The translations under genes were made by a program, and so were the position numbers. DNA of 64,000 bases, from the NCBI GenBank assembly GCA_022478985.1, contig JAKSZP010009249.1:1-64000 (forward strand), given 5' to 3'. Each line of letters begins with the position of its first letter. Position 1 is the first letter of the stretch. Shown one piece after another: positions 19,616 through 30,847 of this stretch. Under the pieces are notes generated by a model that saw only the letters and a list, made by a program, of their open reading frames with translations, did not search any database and was not told the DNA's origin. This DNA comes from Massospora cicadina. Taxonomy: Eukaryota > Entomophthoromycota > Entomophthoromycetes > Entomophthorales > Entomophthoraceae.

Positions 19616-20996
19616 ATGAACGTACACCCCGACGCTTCTCCTCTCCTAGATCCCAGGATTGCTGCTCGCGAATTTTTGGATCTTAAAGAGCATAGCGATT
19701 CGGCCCCTGATTACTATTCCGCGTTAAAGAGCAACGCCCAATTTGCTGACTTGGAAGCAAAATTCACAGTTCCTCCCGAAGCCATAATACCCCCTCAACT
19801 ATTCGAGGATCCTTTAATTTTTGACGGCTGGGGAGATCAACCAGCGAGGCTTCGTTCATATCAACTCAATCAACCTCAGACTACTAATAAAGAGTTGAAT
19901 TCGACTAGCACCGGCAATCCTTCATTAAAAAACGAAGCTTACACTTCATGTACAGTTGATATTTTTAAAGAGAAGCTTTCTGCAATTCACTCGATTGGGC
20001 AAAGGAAATATGCTTTGGATAAAATACTTGAAGATAGTGGACTTCATTCTCTTAGTCATGTCGCAAGGACGGCCTTTGTTAGCCAAAAGCGAGAACAGCT
20101 CAACGCCTTGAAATTTACTTCGGTTAAGAATGTTAAGAATCAACGGATCACTAGTGAAGTTAAGAAAGGGGATTTGATTTACGAGGTCTCAGTTTATCCT
20201 CCTGGAAAGCCACCCAGTAAAAAGATGCAAGAGTTTAAGATTCTAGGATCTCAGCCACTGACCGCTTTGCGAGATGCCATCTATTGTGCGGAGGATTTCT
20301 TTCCCTGTCCCAACTTCGAAAAAGAGCTTGAAAGCGAAAGAAGGGTGGTTGAATTTAATATGAACCAGGTACCAGCTGTGGTGTTAAATGTCCCGCCACT
20401 AAATCGTGACAACACCGCTTCTAAGAAGACTTCGTCATCATACTTCTTTATCGAGGGCACTCTCTATATCGATTGTAGGTCACCAAACTTTTTGGACTAC
20501 GGCGTTGAAGTGATCAGGTGGTTTAAGGATCCTCAAAGAAAGGAGACTTTACCTGACGTTAAGAAGGGCGAAAATGTCTAAATCTACTTTTGAAGAAATC
20601 GGATTGAGAATCAATCAGCCGTATCTATTTTGCCATCAAGGGAATTGCCAGCATATTGTGATTGTTCATAATATTAGGCTGTTTCACTCTGTGATTGATG
20701 AGTCGGCTGCGTCGAGATACCCCGTTATGGTTTTTCAAGCCCAAGAAAGATCAAAGCTATGTCATGCTTGCAATATATACTCTGCTAACCACATTATTGT
20801 CAATGATATGCATGGTGGATCACGAATCATGTTTTACTGTGATGATTGTCATAAGTTATTTCATTTGATGAGAAAGGTCACCCAGTTTATCCCATCTGCC
20901 ATTATCCTTATCTCTACGATTAAACCAGTTGATAACTCCGCTGTATTTTTGGTTGTTGGTACTAAGCTTTCTGATTTCAGGCCAATTCTAAATTAG
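19616..20996 (+). CDS. SNAPC3/SNAP50-like snRNA-activating complex subunit (one frame break)
   Basis: Two overlapping frames, 19616-20581 and 20574-20996, together encode about 460 residues, near the 411 of human SNAPC3. The second has the family's C-terminal zinc region: YLFCHQGNCQHIVIVHNIRLFH, a CHAC pair, and FYCDDCHKLFH. The first includes FFIEGTLYIDCRSPNFLDYG, the conserved segment just before it. SNAPC3 is the DNA-contacting part of the complex that starts snRNA transcription in the nucleus. The frames join at an AAAA run (20571-20574) where one extra A would explain the break; no intron with usable sites fits. It is the only likely host gene here, and otherwise intact. Confidence 0.75.
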
Positions 20997-22123
20997 CGTA
21001 TTTGGAGCTTTGTACAAAGTTATATGTTTTGTTATATGATCAAGCTATAATCTGTCTGCAGCTTTACTTGTATAGATAGTGAAACCTTTGTATTTATTAT
21101 TTTAACAAAAAGTAGTTTATAATTTTCAAGCATTTTACATTTAAAGCATCAAAAGTGAAAAGGCATGATTAATATAATTATATGCATTTATAGAATTATT
21201 TCGAATTATCCGATACCTTTTTACCCTAGTATTAGCTATAAGTTAGCTTTTGACGATTTTAGTTTAACAAATTCATTAACTATATTTTATTTGATAATAT
21301 TTTAATTGGCCAAACAATTTTACCTATAGAAATTTATATAAGCTCTTTGCTCAGTTAAAATAAACTTTGACTGTACAATGAAGATTTTTATTACCTATTT
21401 TTTATCTGAGGTAGGCTGAGCTGGGGACATATACTACCAATAAGAATAATAGATTAACTTGAAACCTGTAGATATTAACTTGGTCATTATATTTTTCTAG
21501 ATCGGTCATGTTAGAACGTTTTTAGGCTATCTTTTCCTGACTTGGGTTCTGGTTCTATTACTCTCTGTTTAAAAGTCCACAGCCTGGCGCCCCAATGTAA
21601 TATACAAAACCAATAATCAAATTTAAGCTTCCAGTAAGATGTTTATATCTTTAACCTGGCTGTTTTCTATCCTCCCTTATCAATTAATTTATTTCTTTAG
21701 TTTTAATGTTTGTATCATTTATATCAACCTTCCTCAATTATTCTACTAGTGAGCACTGGATCAAACTTAAACAATTTATTAAATTATAGAGAAACAAATA
21801 AACAGAACATAAATTATGTATAGAGAAGGCTGACTGTAAATTTAGATTTAAGGTCATTCTAAGGTAAAGCAAAGTTTCATAGAAATTAAACTAATTAAAT
21901 AAAAAGATGTATCTAAATTGTGTTAACTACATGATAAGAGTATAGCTTACTATCAATTAGATAACCTTTTATAATAAAATAAACTCACTTTAAAGATGCT
22001 AAAAAAGTCATATTACTAACCATTAAGATACCAGATGTTACATTAATGACCTCCACCTTAGGTTGAAGTCATCTAGTACTAAATATGAGAGATATATTAA
22101 AGTTAATTTATGAAAAAATGAAA
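20997..22123. other. AT-rich DNA without recognised gene
   Basis: Downstream of the SNAPC3-like gene an AATAAA at about 21358 could be a polyadenylation signal. TGGCGCCCCAATGT at 21585-21598 resembles a retroviral primer site, and CAGTGCTCACTAG (minus strand, around 21747-21759) resembles the B/G primer site. No gag or pol accompanies either, so I see only possible remnants. Confidence 0.35.
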
Positions 22124-22780
22124 CTTTTCATGGTTGAATATTATTATTTGTGGGAACTGAAGTTGAGATAAGGCTGAGCATGATGAGGCAAGAGGACTAA
22201 GTTGGCAGGCCTGCCTGATATGAAGAACACCCTAGAGCAACTCTGGGCAAAGGCAAGATATGTCAAATTAGTTCTGGGGATGCATGTGATAGTTGATTGA
22301 GCATTACATTCATGATATTAAATGCATCAGTTATATTGAGGATTGCATTAGGTGATTGCATTTAATTGGACAATAGAAATTTAAATCCAGTTTAGTCTAA
22401 TATTATTAAACAGGTAAAGTTCAACTCCAGTAAATCACCATTTGTGAACATACTTGAGTATATAACAACATGTGATAGAAAGTTGCATTTATTTTTAGAA
22501 TAGGTGTAGTACCTCACCCACTGGAAAATGACCCCCCAATTATTTAAATGTGGATTCATGAGACCAAACTACTTTGTTAGTTATGTTGTCCAATAAAAAG
22601 AAAACTGAATTTTAGAGATTTTAACTAACTATGTTACCATTTACTACCCTTGAAGGTTACCTTATCTTAGGGGTTTTTGGATTTATTTGTATACTATGAG
22701 GGTTTTGACACCATACTAGGTAAAAATAAGATGGGGTTATTGATAGCCTACTCATAAAGATTAGAGTCACTCTCCTGACA
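22124..22780 (+). repeat. Old, AT-rich LTR of the A/E family
   Basis: The LTR peptide region is still legible (KLAGLPDMKNTLEQLWAKARY at about 22200-22262), and the end GAGTCACTCTCCTGACA at 22780 matches the A/E LTR end. No internal element sequence flanks it. The start is degraded (TTTTCATGG for TGTCATGG), and no target duplication is legible. Confidence 0.55.
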
Positions 22781-22842
22781 TTAGACAACCAACTCTTACT
22801 TGCCATTTGTAGTTACTAAAAGCTAAACATTATCACTATATT

Positions 22843-24461
22843 TGTAAGTTCTGGGACCAGCCCCTACAACTGGATAGGGAGTAGCATCCCTTTTGGACAA
22901 AAAAGGGGCCCAAAGGCCCAAGTGGACCCCCTGTCACAGTTGAGTGACCTAGCACATGTGGTAGATGAGCGCTGGGTGACTGCCCTTCTTCCTAAAGATA
23001 ATCAGGCCTCTCCCCTTCCCCCTCATCAACCCTGGTAAGACTAATAGAGGGGACCTGCCAGGAGATTATGCAAGCCAGGGGCCATGGGCGGGCCCCTGAG
23101 ACCCCACACTTACCAGGGAAAACATACCAAAATTTTGAGAAAATAGCCAGTGCTAGTATTGGAGCCCAGTCTGCAAATTCTGGGCCAATGGAACTGGCCT
23201 GGACTGGCCAGGTCCAAAAATCAGATCAGCACTTGATTTGGGTTTCAAACCAGGTTATAAGTGACTTGGACTAGTTGCCCCTACCCCCAGGATGGATCTG
23301 TGAAGTTTGGATCGCATAAATAATCAGATCAAGAGTTTGGACCAGGTTGTGGATGACCCAGCATCAAGGCCACAGTCCCCTGGGACAAATACGGGGAATC
23401 CAAACCATATGAACAGCCTGACTCAAATGGTCAAGGCCTGAATTGGTACCATCAACCTGGTTTGGCCCCAAAATTTAAAAAATCTGCAAAAGTTTTTTTT
23501 TGATTTTTGCCAAGATTTTGGACTTCCCTCCACCCCCCACCCTCCAGACAACCAAATCTCATCACCAATCCCCAATCACCCAATCCCTCAGCATCCCTAC
23601 TATGCAACTCTCCCAATACTTAAGGCAACTGCCCTGCTGAGGGGCAGTTGTCAGTTCATTCTCTATCCTTCTCACACTTTGTGCTAAAATAAAGCCCAAA
23701 TACCCTAAACGCCTTGCCGTGGACTCCGCCTGCTTATTTTTACAAAAATTCTGCCAATCAATCTGGTGAAGTGTACCGCCACCCAAATAATCATCCTGAT
23801 GATCAATGAATGTGTCATCCAGTTGCTCAACCCTACCATGCGGCGGTGGATCATATCCACCATAAACTGCCTCATTCCTGATGACAGAGTCAATTCTCTG
23901 TCCATTTTTGCATACCCTCCTAATGTGAATCCATCTGTTTGCTTCACTGCTGGGATTTCTGAGACTGCTCCCCTATCTGAGCAGCCTCAGGGCACCCTGT
24001 CCTGATGCCCATGAGCTTGGCCACCAAACCTGGCTCATCCGCCGCTGATCCCACCCAGAGGGGCTCATCCCTAACGCTCATTGCGGGTCCATTTTCCCCT
24101 CTGACAGCACCCCTGCCCACATGGTGGGCCCTGTGCCGCCCCTCTCTGGAAGCACAGACTCATCTACTCAGAACCAAAGGCCAGCAACTGCAAACCCTGG
24201 AGGAGTAATCATCCTCCCCACCTCTCCCACCCTTGGGGGTTGCCCCCGCAAGACTCGCAGTTGCCCCCATTGCAACCATCTGGTTTGCCTTGGGGGCCTT
24301 TGGTACATTAATGAACATTTACTTTCCTCATGTCCCCAATAGATCTCCCCTTCTTCTAGTCGCATGGACTGCTGTGCCCTTGGCATTCTGGGCTCTCCAC
24401 TGGGTGCTCACACACCCTGACTGGGAGCCCAGTCTAATTCTTATCAGCCACATCCATGACA
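22843..24461 (+). repeat. 5' LTR of element D
   Basis: It starts TGTAAGTTCTGGGACC and ends CATCCATGACA, 1619 bp. It contains ATAAAGCCC near 23691 as a possible polyadenylation signal. The start carries the C-terminal Pol peptide frame (SDLAHVVDERWVTAL at about 22945-22990) and the last 700 bases carry the hydrophobic Gag start. Confidence 0.9.
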
Positions 24462-24796
24462 TAATGAACTGACCTGTAACCTCAGCCTTCTCCGCCCTCC
24501 TCGCTGGCACTGGTGAAGCATTGGACTACACCCTTACCCTAAATGTACTCTCTCTTTGTGACCTGGCCTTCTCCTGCTGGTCAGCTGCCTCATTCATCCA
24601 AGCGTGCCACCAGGTTTGTGTTGACCTGGTCCCCACCCTGCTGAGCCCTAGTGACAAGTGTCACCCCATCAGTCAACATGATAGGGTTGGGAGTCCCCCT
24701 ATCCCTTCTGATGAGGTGGCTGACCAAATCCTGGGTGTCCTGGCAGAACTTCAGGTGCGCTTTACTGCTGATGGGGGGAAATCCCCTTTCCTCTGA
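23766..24796 (+). pseudogene. Gag N-terminus encoded from inside the LTR of element D
   Basis: In this copy the frame 24005-24796 is broken only by stops at 24206-24208 and 24470-24472. The stretch 23766-24004 is one frame off, but in the 3' LTR the equivalent (29978-30550) is a single open frame across that point. Hydrophobic segments include AVAPIATIWFALGAFGTLM, LLLVAWTAVPLAFWALHWVL, and VLSLCDLAFSCWSAASF after the LTR end (24461). The frame then becomes hydrophilic (SDEVADQILGVLAELQVRF) and leads into Gag. Membrane insertion is inferred from composition; no named domain is recognised. Confidence 0.5.
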
Positions 24797-25813
24797 TGCC
24801 CAGCAGAGCGTAGCTCTCCTTGATGCCCTAGATGGGGATGCCCGCCACTGGGTCAGGGGAGTGCTCCGCTCTGCTGCTAAGTCTGGGAACCCCACCCCTC
24901 TACTGGCGCTGGTCACTTCAGCAGTCCAGGCCCCTGAGTCTAGACCTGCGCCTCCTCTGTCTCTTCACACTAGGACAGACAGCCACAGACCTACCCTCCC
25001 TGGTCAAAGCCTTTGCGGTCCTGGCTCCCATTGTGCCCATCCCTCCCAAAATTGCCATCTCTGCCTTCTGAGCTGCCTTGGACCCCACTGCGGCCGCCCA
25101 TGCATTTTGGGACCTCCTCCCCAGGTCCTTAGAGATTGCATTCTCTGTGGCTTGTGCGATTGGGGCCAGGCCCTTCCATACCCCCACATGTGCTGTTGCA
25201 GCTCTTGAGGTACCACATGCCACCCCCTCTGCCAGTGGCTGTGGCCATGGGAAGCGTCCCCCAGGCCTCGCCGCCCTCTGCGCCCCCTCTGTACCCACCT
25301 TGGGTACCTTCCCCTCAGAAGAGCCCCTGCCTGCCGCACCCCCTGCTCACATCCCAGATCAGGAGAATGGGCCCTCAATCCCCCAGAGTTCAGAGCCTAC
25401 CCACCTTGGTGCTATCTCCCCCTGTTAACCCAGAGGCCCCCTTCAAAGAGAGTGGAGCGGGCATATGCATCTACCCTCGCTGCCCCATTTGGGACAAGGA
25501 TGAAGCAGAAACCCCTCCCCAGTTACAGACCTGCTCAGCGCCTCTTGGTCAATCTCTTCTGATGATGGGTCATGCCCCCTCCTTGGCTGCCCTCTCTCTC
25601 ACCCATCCCAATAAAGAGGATCAAGCCTACTTCTTGTTCCCTATCTCTTTCCCCTTAGAGTCAGGAAAATTTACCGTGCAAGCCCTCCTCAACACCGGAG
25701 AGGCAGGAAACTTTATTGACCTCAGTGTGGCACATTCCTTGGACCTGGCAATGGAAGAAGCCTCATCAGTCCTGGGCGCCTCATCAGAGCCCATGAAGTC
25801 TTACCACATCTGA
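24797..25813 (+). pseudogene. Element D gag core and protease
   Basis: After a frameshift at the G-run near 24775, the frame reads SSDAQQSVALLDALDGDARHW, a Gag-core-like segment. It moves to another frame for DLPSLVKAFAVLAPI and a Pro-rich region to about 25428. The protease follows in the frame ending at 25813: AYFLFPISFPLESGKF, then ALLNTGEAGNFIDLSVA. The catalytic DTG or DSG is NTG here, so it should be inactive. I find no convincing zinc knuckle. Confidence 0.65.
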
Positions 25814-26159
25814 CGTCCATTGCACTTCTCCATTCATGATTTTGGGTTTGTGACCACTTCTCAGCCATGCAGGACTTGCTCTACCCCGTGATCTTGGGGG
25901 TGGTCTGGTGGTGGCAACAGCAGGTCCACACTAATCTTGAAAATAACTCCTTGTTGTTCTCAAACCTCAAGTTGAGTGGAGAGTTTCCCTTGTTGAAAAC
26001 CCTCCCCCCTGGGCACATCCCTTGTCTCCATTTCCCCCCTGATTCCAATCCTATCGGCCTCCCTTCAGATTTCCCAACCTTTCTAACCCCCTATAAGTCC
26101 ATCTTTGACATGTCGCTGGCTTCCAAATTCCCCTACACTCTGAATACGACCTAACATTT

Positions 26160-27420
26160 CAGCTGACAGTTGAACTAGTCAAGATCAACTGTCCCCTCTA
26201 CCCCTACACTAAGGAAGAGGACAAGGCTTTGGGGACTTGTCTAGATGAGATGTTAGAGAAGGGGTGTCTTTATCAAGAAATCTTCACCTGTGGCCTCCCC
26301 CATAGTTTTCGCTCAGAAAGCAGACGGCACCCTGCGCCCTTGCATCAACTATGGCCACCTCAACATCACCATCCCTGACCCCTACCCGTTACCCTTAGAG
26401 CAAACCATTGCCCAAGCCATCGCCAAATCCCAGGTCTTCTAGAAATTGGATCTGGTAAACGCCTTTAATCAGGTGAGGGTGGCGAGAAGACAAGAGTGGC
26501 TCACAGCTATCTGCACCCGCCAGGGTCTTTTCCAGTTCAGAGTGATGCCCTTTGGACTGAAGAACGCTCTGGCCACCTTCCAACGCCTCATCAATGATGT
26601 GCTTGGGGACTTGCGCTTATCATGCGCTGTAGCCTACATCAATGATATTCTGATCCACTCCCCTACCCCAGAGCAACATGCCAAGGACCTAGAAGCAGCG
26701 GTGGCAGCCCTCCACAAGGCAGGGCTCTTTGTAAAACCCTCAAAGTGCGAATTTTTCTGGGATGAAGTAACCTTCTTAGGTAACCTCATCCTGAAGGATG
26801 GATATGCTGTTCCCCCTTCTAAGCTTGAGCTTTTAGTCTTGGTCTACTTAAATACACAGAAACAACTTTGAATTTTCCTCGGCACTATCACCTTATTAAA
26901 AGAATTTCTCCCCAGCCCTCGCCCAACTGGCGGCACCCCCCCTAAACGCCCCCTTTAAGTGGTCCCAGGAATGCCAGCAGGCCTTTGAGTCTATCAAAGA
27001 GGCTTTCCTCACTGCCCCAGTCCTGCGGCATGCTGACACCTCCCACCCCTTCATTGTAGCCTGTGACGCCTCATTGGTGGTGGTGGGCGCTGTGCTGCTA
27101 CAGGAGCATGAGGGGGTCAAGCACCCAGTGGCCTACTACTCCTGCAAATTCACCTCCACAGAACAAGCGTGGCCAATATATGGCAAGGAGCTAGTAGCAG
27201 TGGCGTGGTCACTCACCCACTGACAATACCCCCTGCAGGGCACCCAGCACAAAATCACCATACAGACTGACCATAAGGCATTACCATACTACCGCAAACC
27301 CCAGAAGTTGGGGCACCGGCAAACTCGCACATACCAGGACCTATGTGAGTTTCATTTTAAATATGAATTCATAAAAGGCCCCCTGAATGTGTTGCCGGAC
27401 ATGCTCAGCTGGAACCCATC
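26160..27420 (+). pseudogene. Element D reverse transcriptase and RNase H
   Basis: RT motifs follow in order: VFAQKADGTLRPCINYGHLN, KLDLVNAFNQVRV (stop at 26440-26442 just before it), FRVMPFGLKNALATFQ, then the active-site box AYINDILIHS with Asn for the first Asp of YxDD, and KCEFFWDEVTFLG. RNase H after a frameshift has FIVACDASLVVVGAVL, HPVAYYSCKFTSTEQ, YGKELVAVAWSLTH and TDHKALPYY. Catalytic acidic residues of RNase H remain. Confidence 0.85.
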
Positions 27421-27589
27421 TCTATCACCCAATGGTGGAGAGGACCTGCTAGAGCTTACTACTGTAGTGCCCCCCTCCCAAATCCTCTCCTTGGCCCCCC
27501 CAATGGTAGCTTTTCCAACCTTGCCCCAATGCCCCGCTCCTCCTCCATGTCCTTGCTGCCCAGACTTGTTGCCCCAAAGGATTAGAGCT

Positions 27590-28490
27590 TTATACTGACC
27601 TAGAGTCTACAAGTCAGAAGAGAGCCCCATACACCTTGTGGGAGGGAACTATCTGGTTCTGTGATTGGTTTGGGTCCCCCATCCTTATGCAACTGTGTTA
27701 TCGAGGAACACCATGTCCCCCAGACTATTAGCACCCCAGCATCTGAAGTGCGCAGATCTCGTAAAGAGAACTTATAATTGGCCAGGGTCCTCAAAGGACA
27801 TTCCCTCCTGGATCTCCCGCTGTGTCACCTGCACCCGGGAAAAATCAGACTGTTCTGGGAAGAAGGGGTTGCTACAACCCCTGCAGAAGGCTGAAGGCCT
27901 GTGGACCTCAGTCTCAGTGGACTCCATCGTTGAGCTCCCCCTATAACAGCTCAGATGCTATAATGGTAGTTGTAGATCGATTTACCAAGTTTGCGCTCTT
28001 CATCCCCTGCCTCTCCTCTATTACCGCAGTAAAGAACGCAAATTTATTTGTCAACCGTGTCTTTGCCATGTTTGGTCTCCACAAAAAGATAGTGAGCGAC
28101 ATGGGACCCCAGTTCACCGCCCGGTTCTGGGAAGAGTTGCTAACCCTCCTCAGCATCAAACCCTGCAGATCTACTGCCTACCACCCCCAGTCTGATGGGC
28201 AGACTGAGCGAGTGAACCAGGTTCTGGGCAGTACCTGCGCTGCTATGCGACAGCCTCACAGGATACTTGGGCCAAAGACCTGCCCCTCAAACAGTTTGCG
28301 TATAACAATTCACTTTACTCCTCGACCAACCTCTCCCCCTTTGAGGCCACCCTGGGTTATATCCCCTCCTTCCAAATTTCCCCCAGCTCTCCTCAGCAGT
28401 CCTTGCAGCCAAAGACCGCATGTGTGCACTCCGCGAGACACACAACCTGGTTTGTGAACATTTGACAAAGTCCATCAAGGACTACAAAAA
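27590..28490 (+). pseudogene. Element D integrase
   Basis: The zinc region is poorly kept (CVTC pair around 27824-27833). The core reads SVSVDSIVELPL, then after a frameshift near 27945 SDAIMVVVDRFTKFALFIP, KIVSDMGPQFTARFWEELL and TAYHPQSDGQTERVNQ, giving the D, D and E catalytic residues. The downstream C-terminal portion is frame-shifted at about 28225. Confidence 0.82.
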
Positions 28491-28492
28491 GT

Positions 28493-29249
28493 TTGCTGAC
28501 TGGAAGCGCCTCCCTGGACACAAGATCAAAGTTGGCTCCCTCGTTATGCTGGACACCCGCAATCTTCCCAAAAAGCCCCCACCTGGAAACTTGCAGCCAA
28601 ATTCTCTGCCCCTTCGAGGTCAAGAAAGACTTAGGCAATGGAGCCTACCATTTGAAGCTGCCCGCTCACTGGAAGCAACATAACGTCTTCCAAACCTCCC
28701 TCCTGACCCCCTTCAAAGGGGAAAGGCCAACATCACCAGAGCTAATCCTCGTTGGGGAATCCCAGAAAGTGGAGGTGGAGGCTATCCTGGCTTCCTGGGG
28801 GTCCTGCAGATCTGTTCAATACTTGGTCACCTGGAAAGGCTACCCCTCTTATGAGAACAGCTGGGTGAGTGCACATGATTGTGCAAACTGCAAGGAACTG
28901 ATAGAAAAATTCCACAACTCCAACTTGGCAGCCCCCCATCCCCCCAGAAGATCGCAGCCATCCTGGCCATAAAGCTCCCAGAGAGGCACAGAACTATGCC
29001 CTGGTCCATGCTCCAGGTGGGGGCCTCCTCCCTGTCAAAAAAGGAAAGGGTAGTGTAAGTCCTGGGGACCAGCCCCTACAACTGGATAGGGAGCAGCATC
29101 CCTTTTGGACAAAAAGGGGCCTGAAGGCCCAAGTGGACCCCCTGTCACAGTTAAGCGACCTGGCGCATGTGGTAGATGAGTTCTGGGTGACTTCCCTTCC
29201 TCCTAAAGATAATCAAGCCTCTCCCCTTCCCCCTCCTCAACACTGGTAA
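28493..29249 (+). pseudogene. Element D pol C-terminus with chromodomain, continuing into the LTR
   Basis: The frame 28493-28972 ends in a chromodomain (YLVTWKGYPSYENSWVSAHD, then CKELIEKFH). In another frame from about 28998 the tail NYALVHAPGGGLLPVKKG is followed without a stop across the LTR start (29054) by GSVSPGDQPLQLD and LSDLAHVVDEFWVTSLP, ending at TAA 29247-29249. So about 62 LTR codons are in frame with the pol tail. APGGG is also present in the tails of A and E. The polypurine stretch AAAAAAGGAAAGGG precedes the LTR. Confidence 0.65.
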
Positions 29250-30699
29250 GACTAATTGAGGGGACCTGCCAGGAGATTATGCAAGCCAGGGGCCATGTGC
29301 AGGCCCCTGAGACCCCACACTTACCAGGGAAAACATACCAAAATTTTGAGAAAATAGCCAGTGCTAGTATTGGAGCCCAGTCTGCAAATTCTGGGCCAAT
29401 GGAACTGGCCTGGACTGGCCAGGTCCAAAAATCAGATCAGCACTTGATTTGGGTTTCAAACCAGGTTATAAGTGACTTGGACTAGTTGCCCCTACCCCCA
29501 GGATGGATCTGTGAAGTTTGGATCGCATAAATAATCAGATCAAGAGTTTGGACCAGGTTGTGGATGACCCAGCATCAAGGCCACAGTCCCCTGGGACAAA
29601 TACGGGGAATCCAAACCATATGAACAGCAAACTCGAATGGTCAAGGCCCAGATTGGTACCATCAACCTGGTTTGGCCCCAAAAATTCAGAAAAATCTGCA
29701 AAAGTTTTTTTTTGATTTTTGCCAAGATTTTGGACTTCCCTCCACCCCCCACCCTCCAGCCAACCAAATCTCATCACCAATCCCCAATCACCCAATCCCT
29801 CAGCATCCCTACTATGCAACTCTCCCAATACTTAAGGCAACTGCCCTGCTGAGGGGCAGTTGTCAGTTCATTCTCTATCCTTCTCACACTTTGTGCTAAA
29901 ATAAAGCCCAAATACCCCAAACGCCTTGCCGTGGACTCCGCCTGTTTATTTTTACAAAAATTCCACTGATCGATCCAGTGAAGCATGCCATCACCCAAAT
30001 AATCATCCTGATGATCGCCAAATGGGTCATCTGGTTGCTCGACCCCGCCATGTGGTGGCAGATCATATCCACTACAAACTGCCTCATTCCTGATAACAGA
30101 GTCAATTCTCTGTCCATTTTCACATACCTGTCTAATGCAAATCCGTCCGTTTGCTTTGCCGCTGGGATTTCTGAGACTGCTCCCCTATCAGAGCAGCCTC
30201 AGGGCGCCCCCATCCTGATGCCCATGAGCTTGGCCCCCACATCTGGCTCATCTTCCACTGATCCCACCCACCTGAGGGCTCCAGAGCACCTTACTCAGGG
30301 GGGCTCTGCCCTTACACTTGTTGCAGGTCCGTTTTCCCCTCCAACAGCACCCCTGCCTGCGCGGTGGGCCCTGTGCCGCCCCTCTCCGGCGCACAGACTC
30401 ACCTACTTGGAACTGAAGGCCAGCAACCACAAACCCTGGAGGAGTTGTCATCCTCTCCACATCTCTCGCCCTTGGGGGTTGCCCCCGCAAGACTCGCAGT
30501 TGCCCCCACTGCAACCATCTGGCTTACCTTGGGGGCCTTCATCATGTTAATGAACATTTACTTTCCTCATGTTCCCAATAGATCTCCCTTCTTCTAGTCG
30601 CATGGACCGATGTGCCCTTGGCATTCTGGGCTCTCCACTGGGTGCTCACACACCCTGACTGGGAGCCCAGTCTAATTCTTATCAGCTGCATCCATGACA
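29054..30699 (+). repeat. 3' LTR of element D
   Basis: It starts TGTAAGTCCTGGGG and ends CATCCATGACA, 1646 bp, aligned throughout with the 5' LTR. It retains a 190-codon open frame (29978-30550) in the region of the Gag N-terminus, broken by a one-base deletion relative to the 5' copy near 30390. A second one-base difference is at about 30588. Confidence 0.9.
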
Positions 30700-30847
30700 A
30701 TATTGCTTGTGTATAGTATGAATCTAATTAATTAGTTAGTATATAACTTTATCTGTTAGTTATCTGATTTAATAACATTAATGTCCCTATTATTATCACT
30801 AGTGAGTCCCAAAACTCTAGTGGGGGCAGCCGTGTGTTTGTATTTGA

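Larger units (their letters stand above)
22843..30699 (+). mobile_element. Ty3/Gypsy chromodomain element D, complete but degenerate
   Basis: Long LTRs (1619 and 1646 bp) enclose gag, protease, RT, RNase H, integrase and chromodomain. Both flanks carry the perfect pentamer ATATT (22838-22842 and 30700-30704). The C+G content is clearly higher than in the flanking AT-rich DNA. Multiple stops and frameshifts plus altered protease and RT catalytic residues show it is inactive. Confidence 0.92.

Noticed and set aside
21585..21598. TGGCGCCCCAATGT resembling a retroviral primer-binding site
   Set aside because: No LTR pair, gag or pol accompanies it, so the match alone does not support an element.
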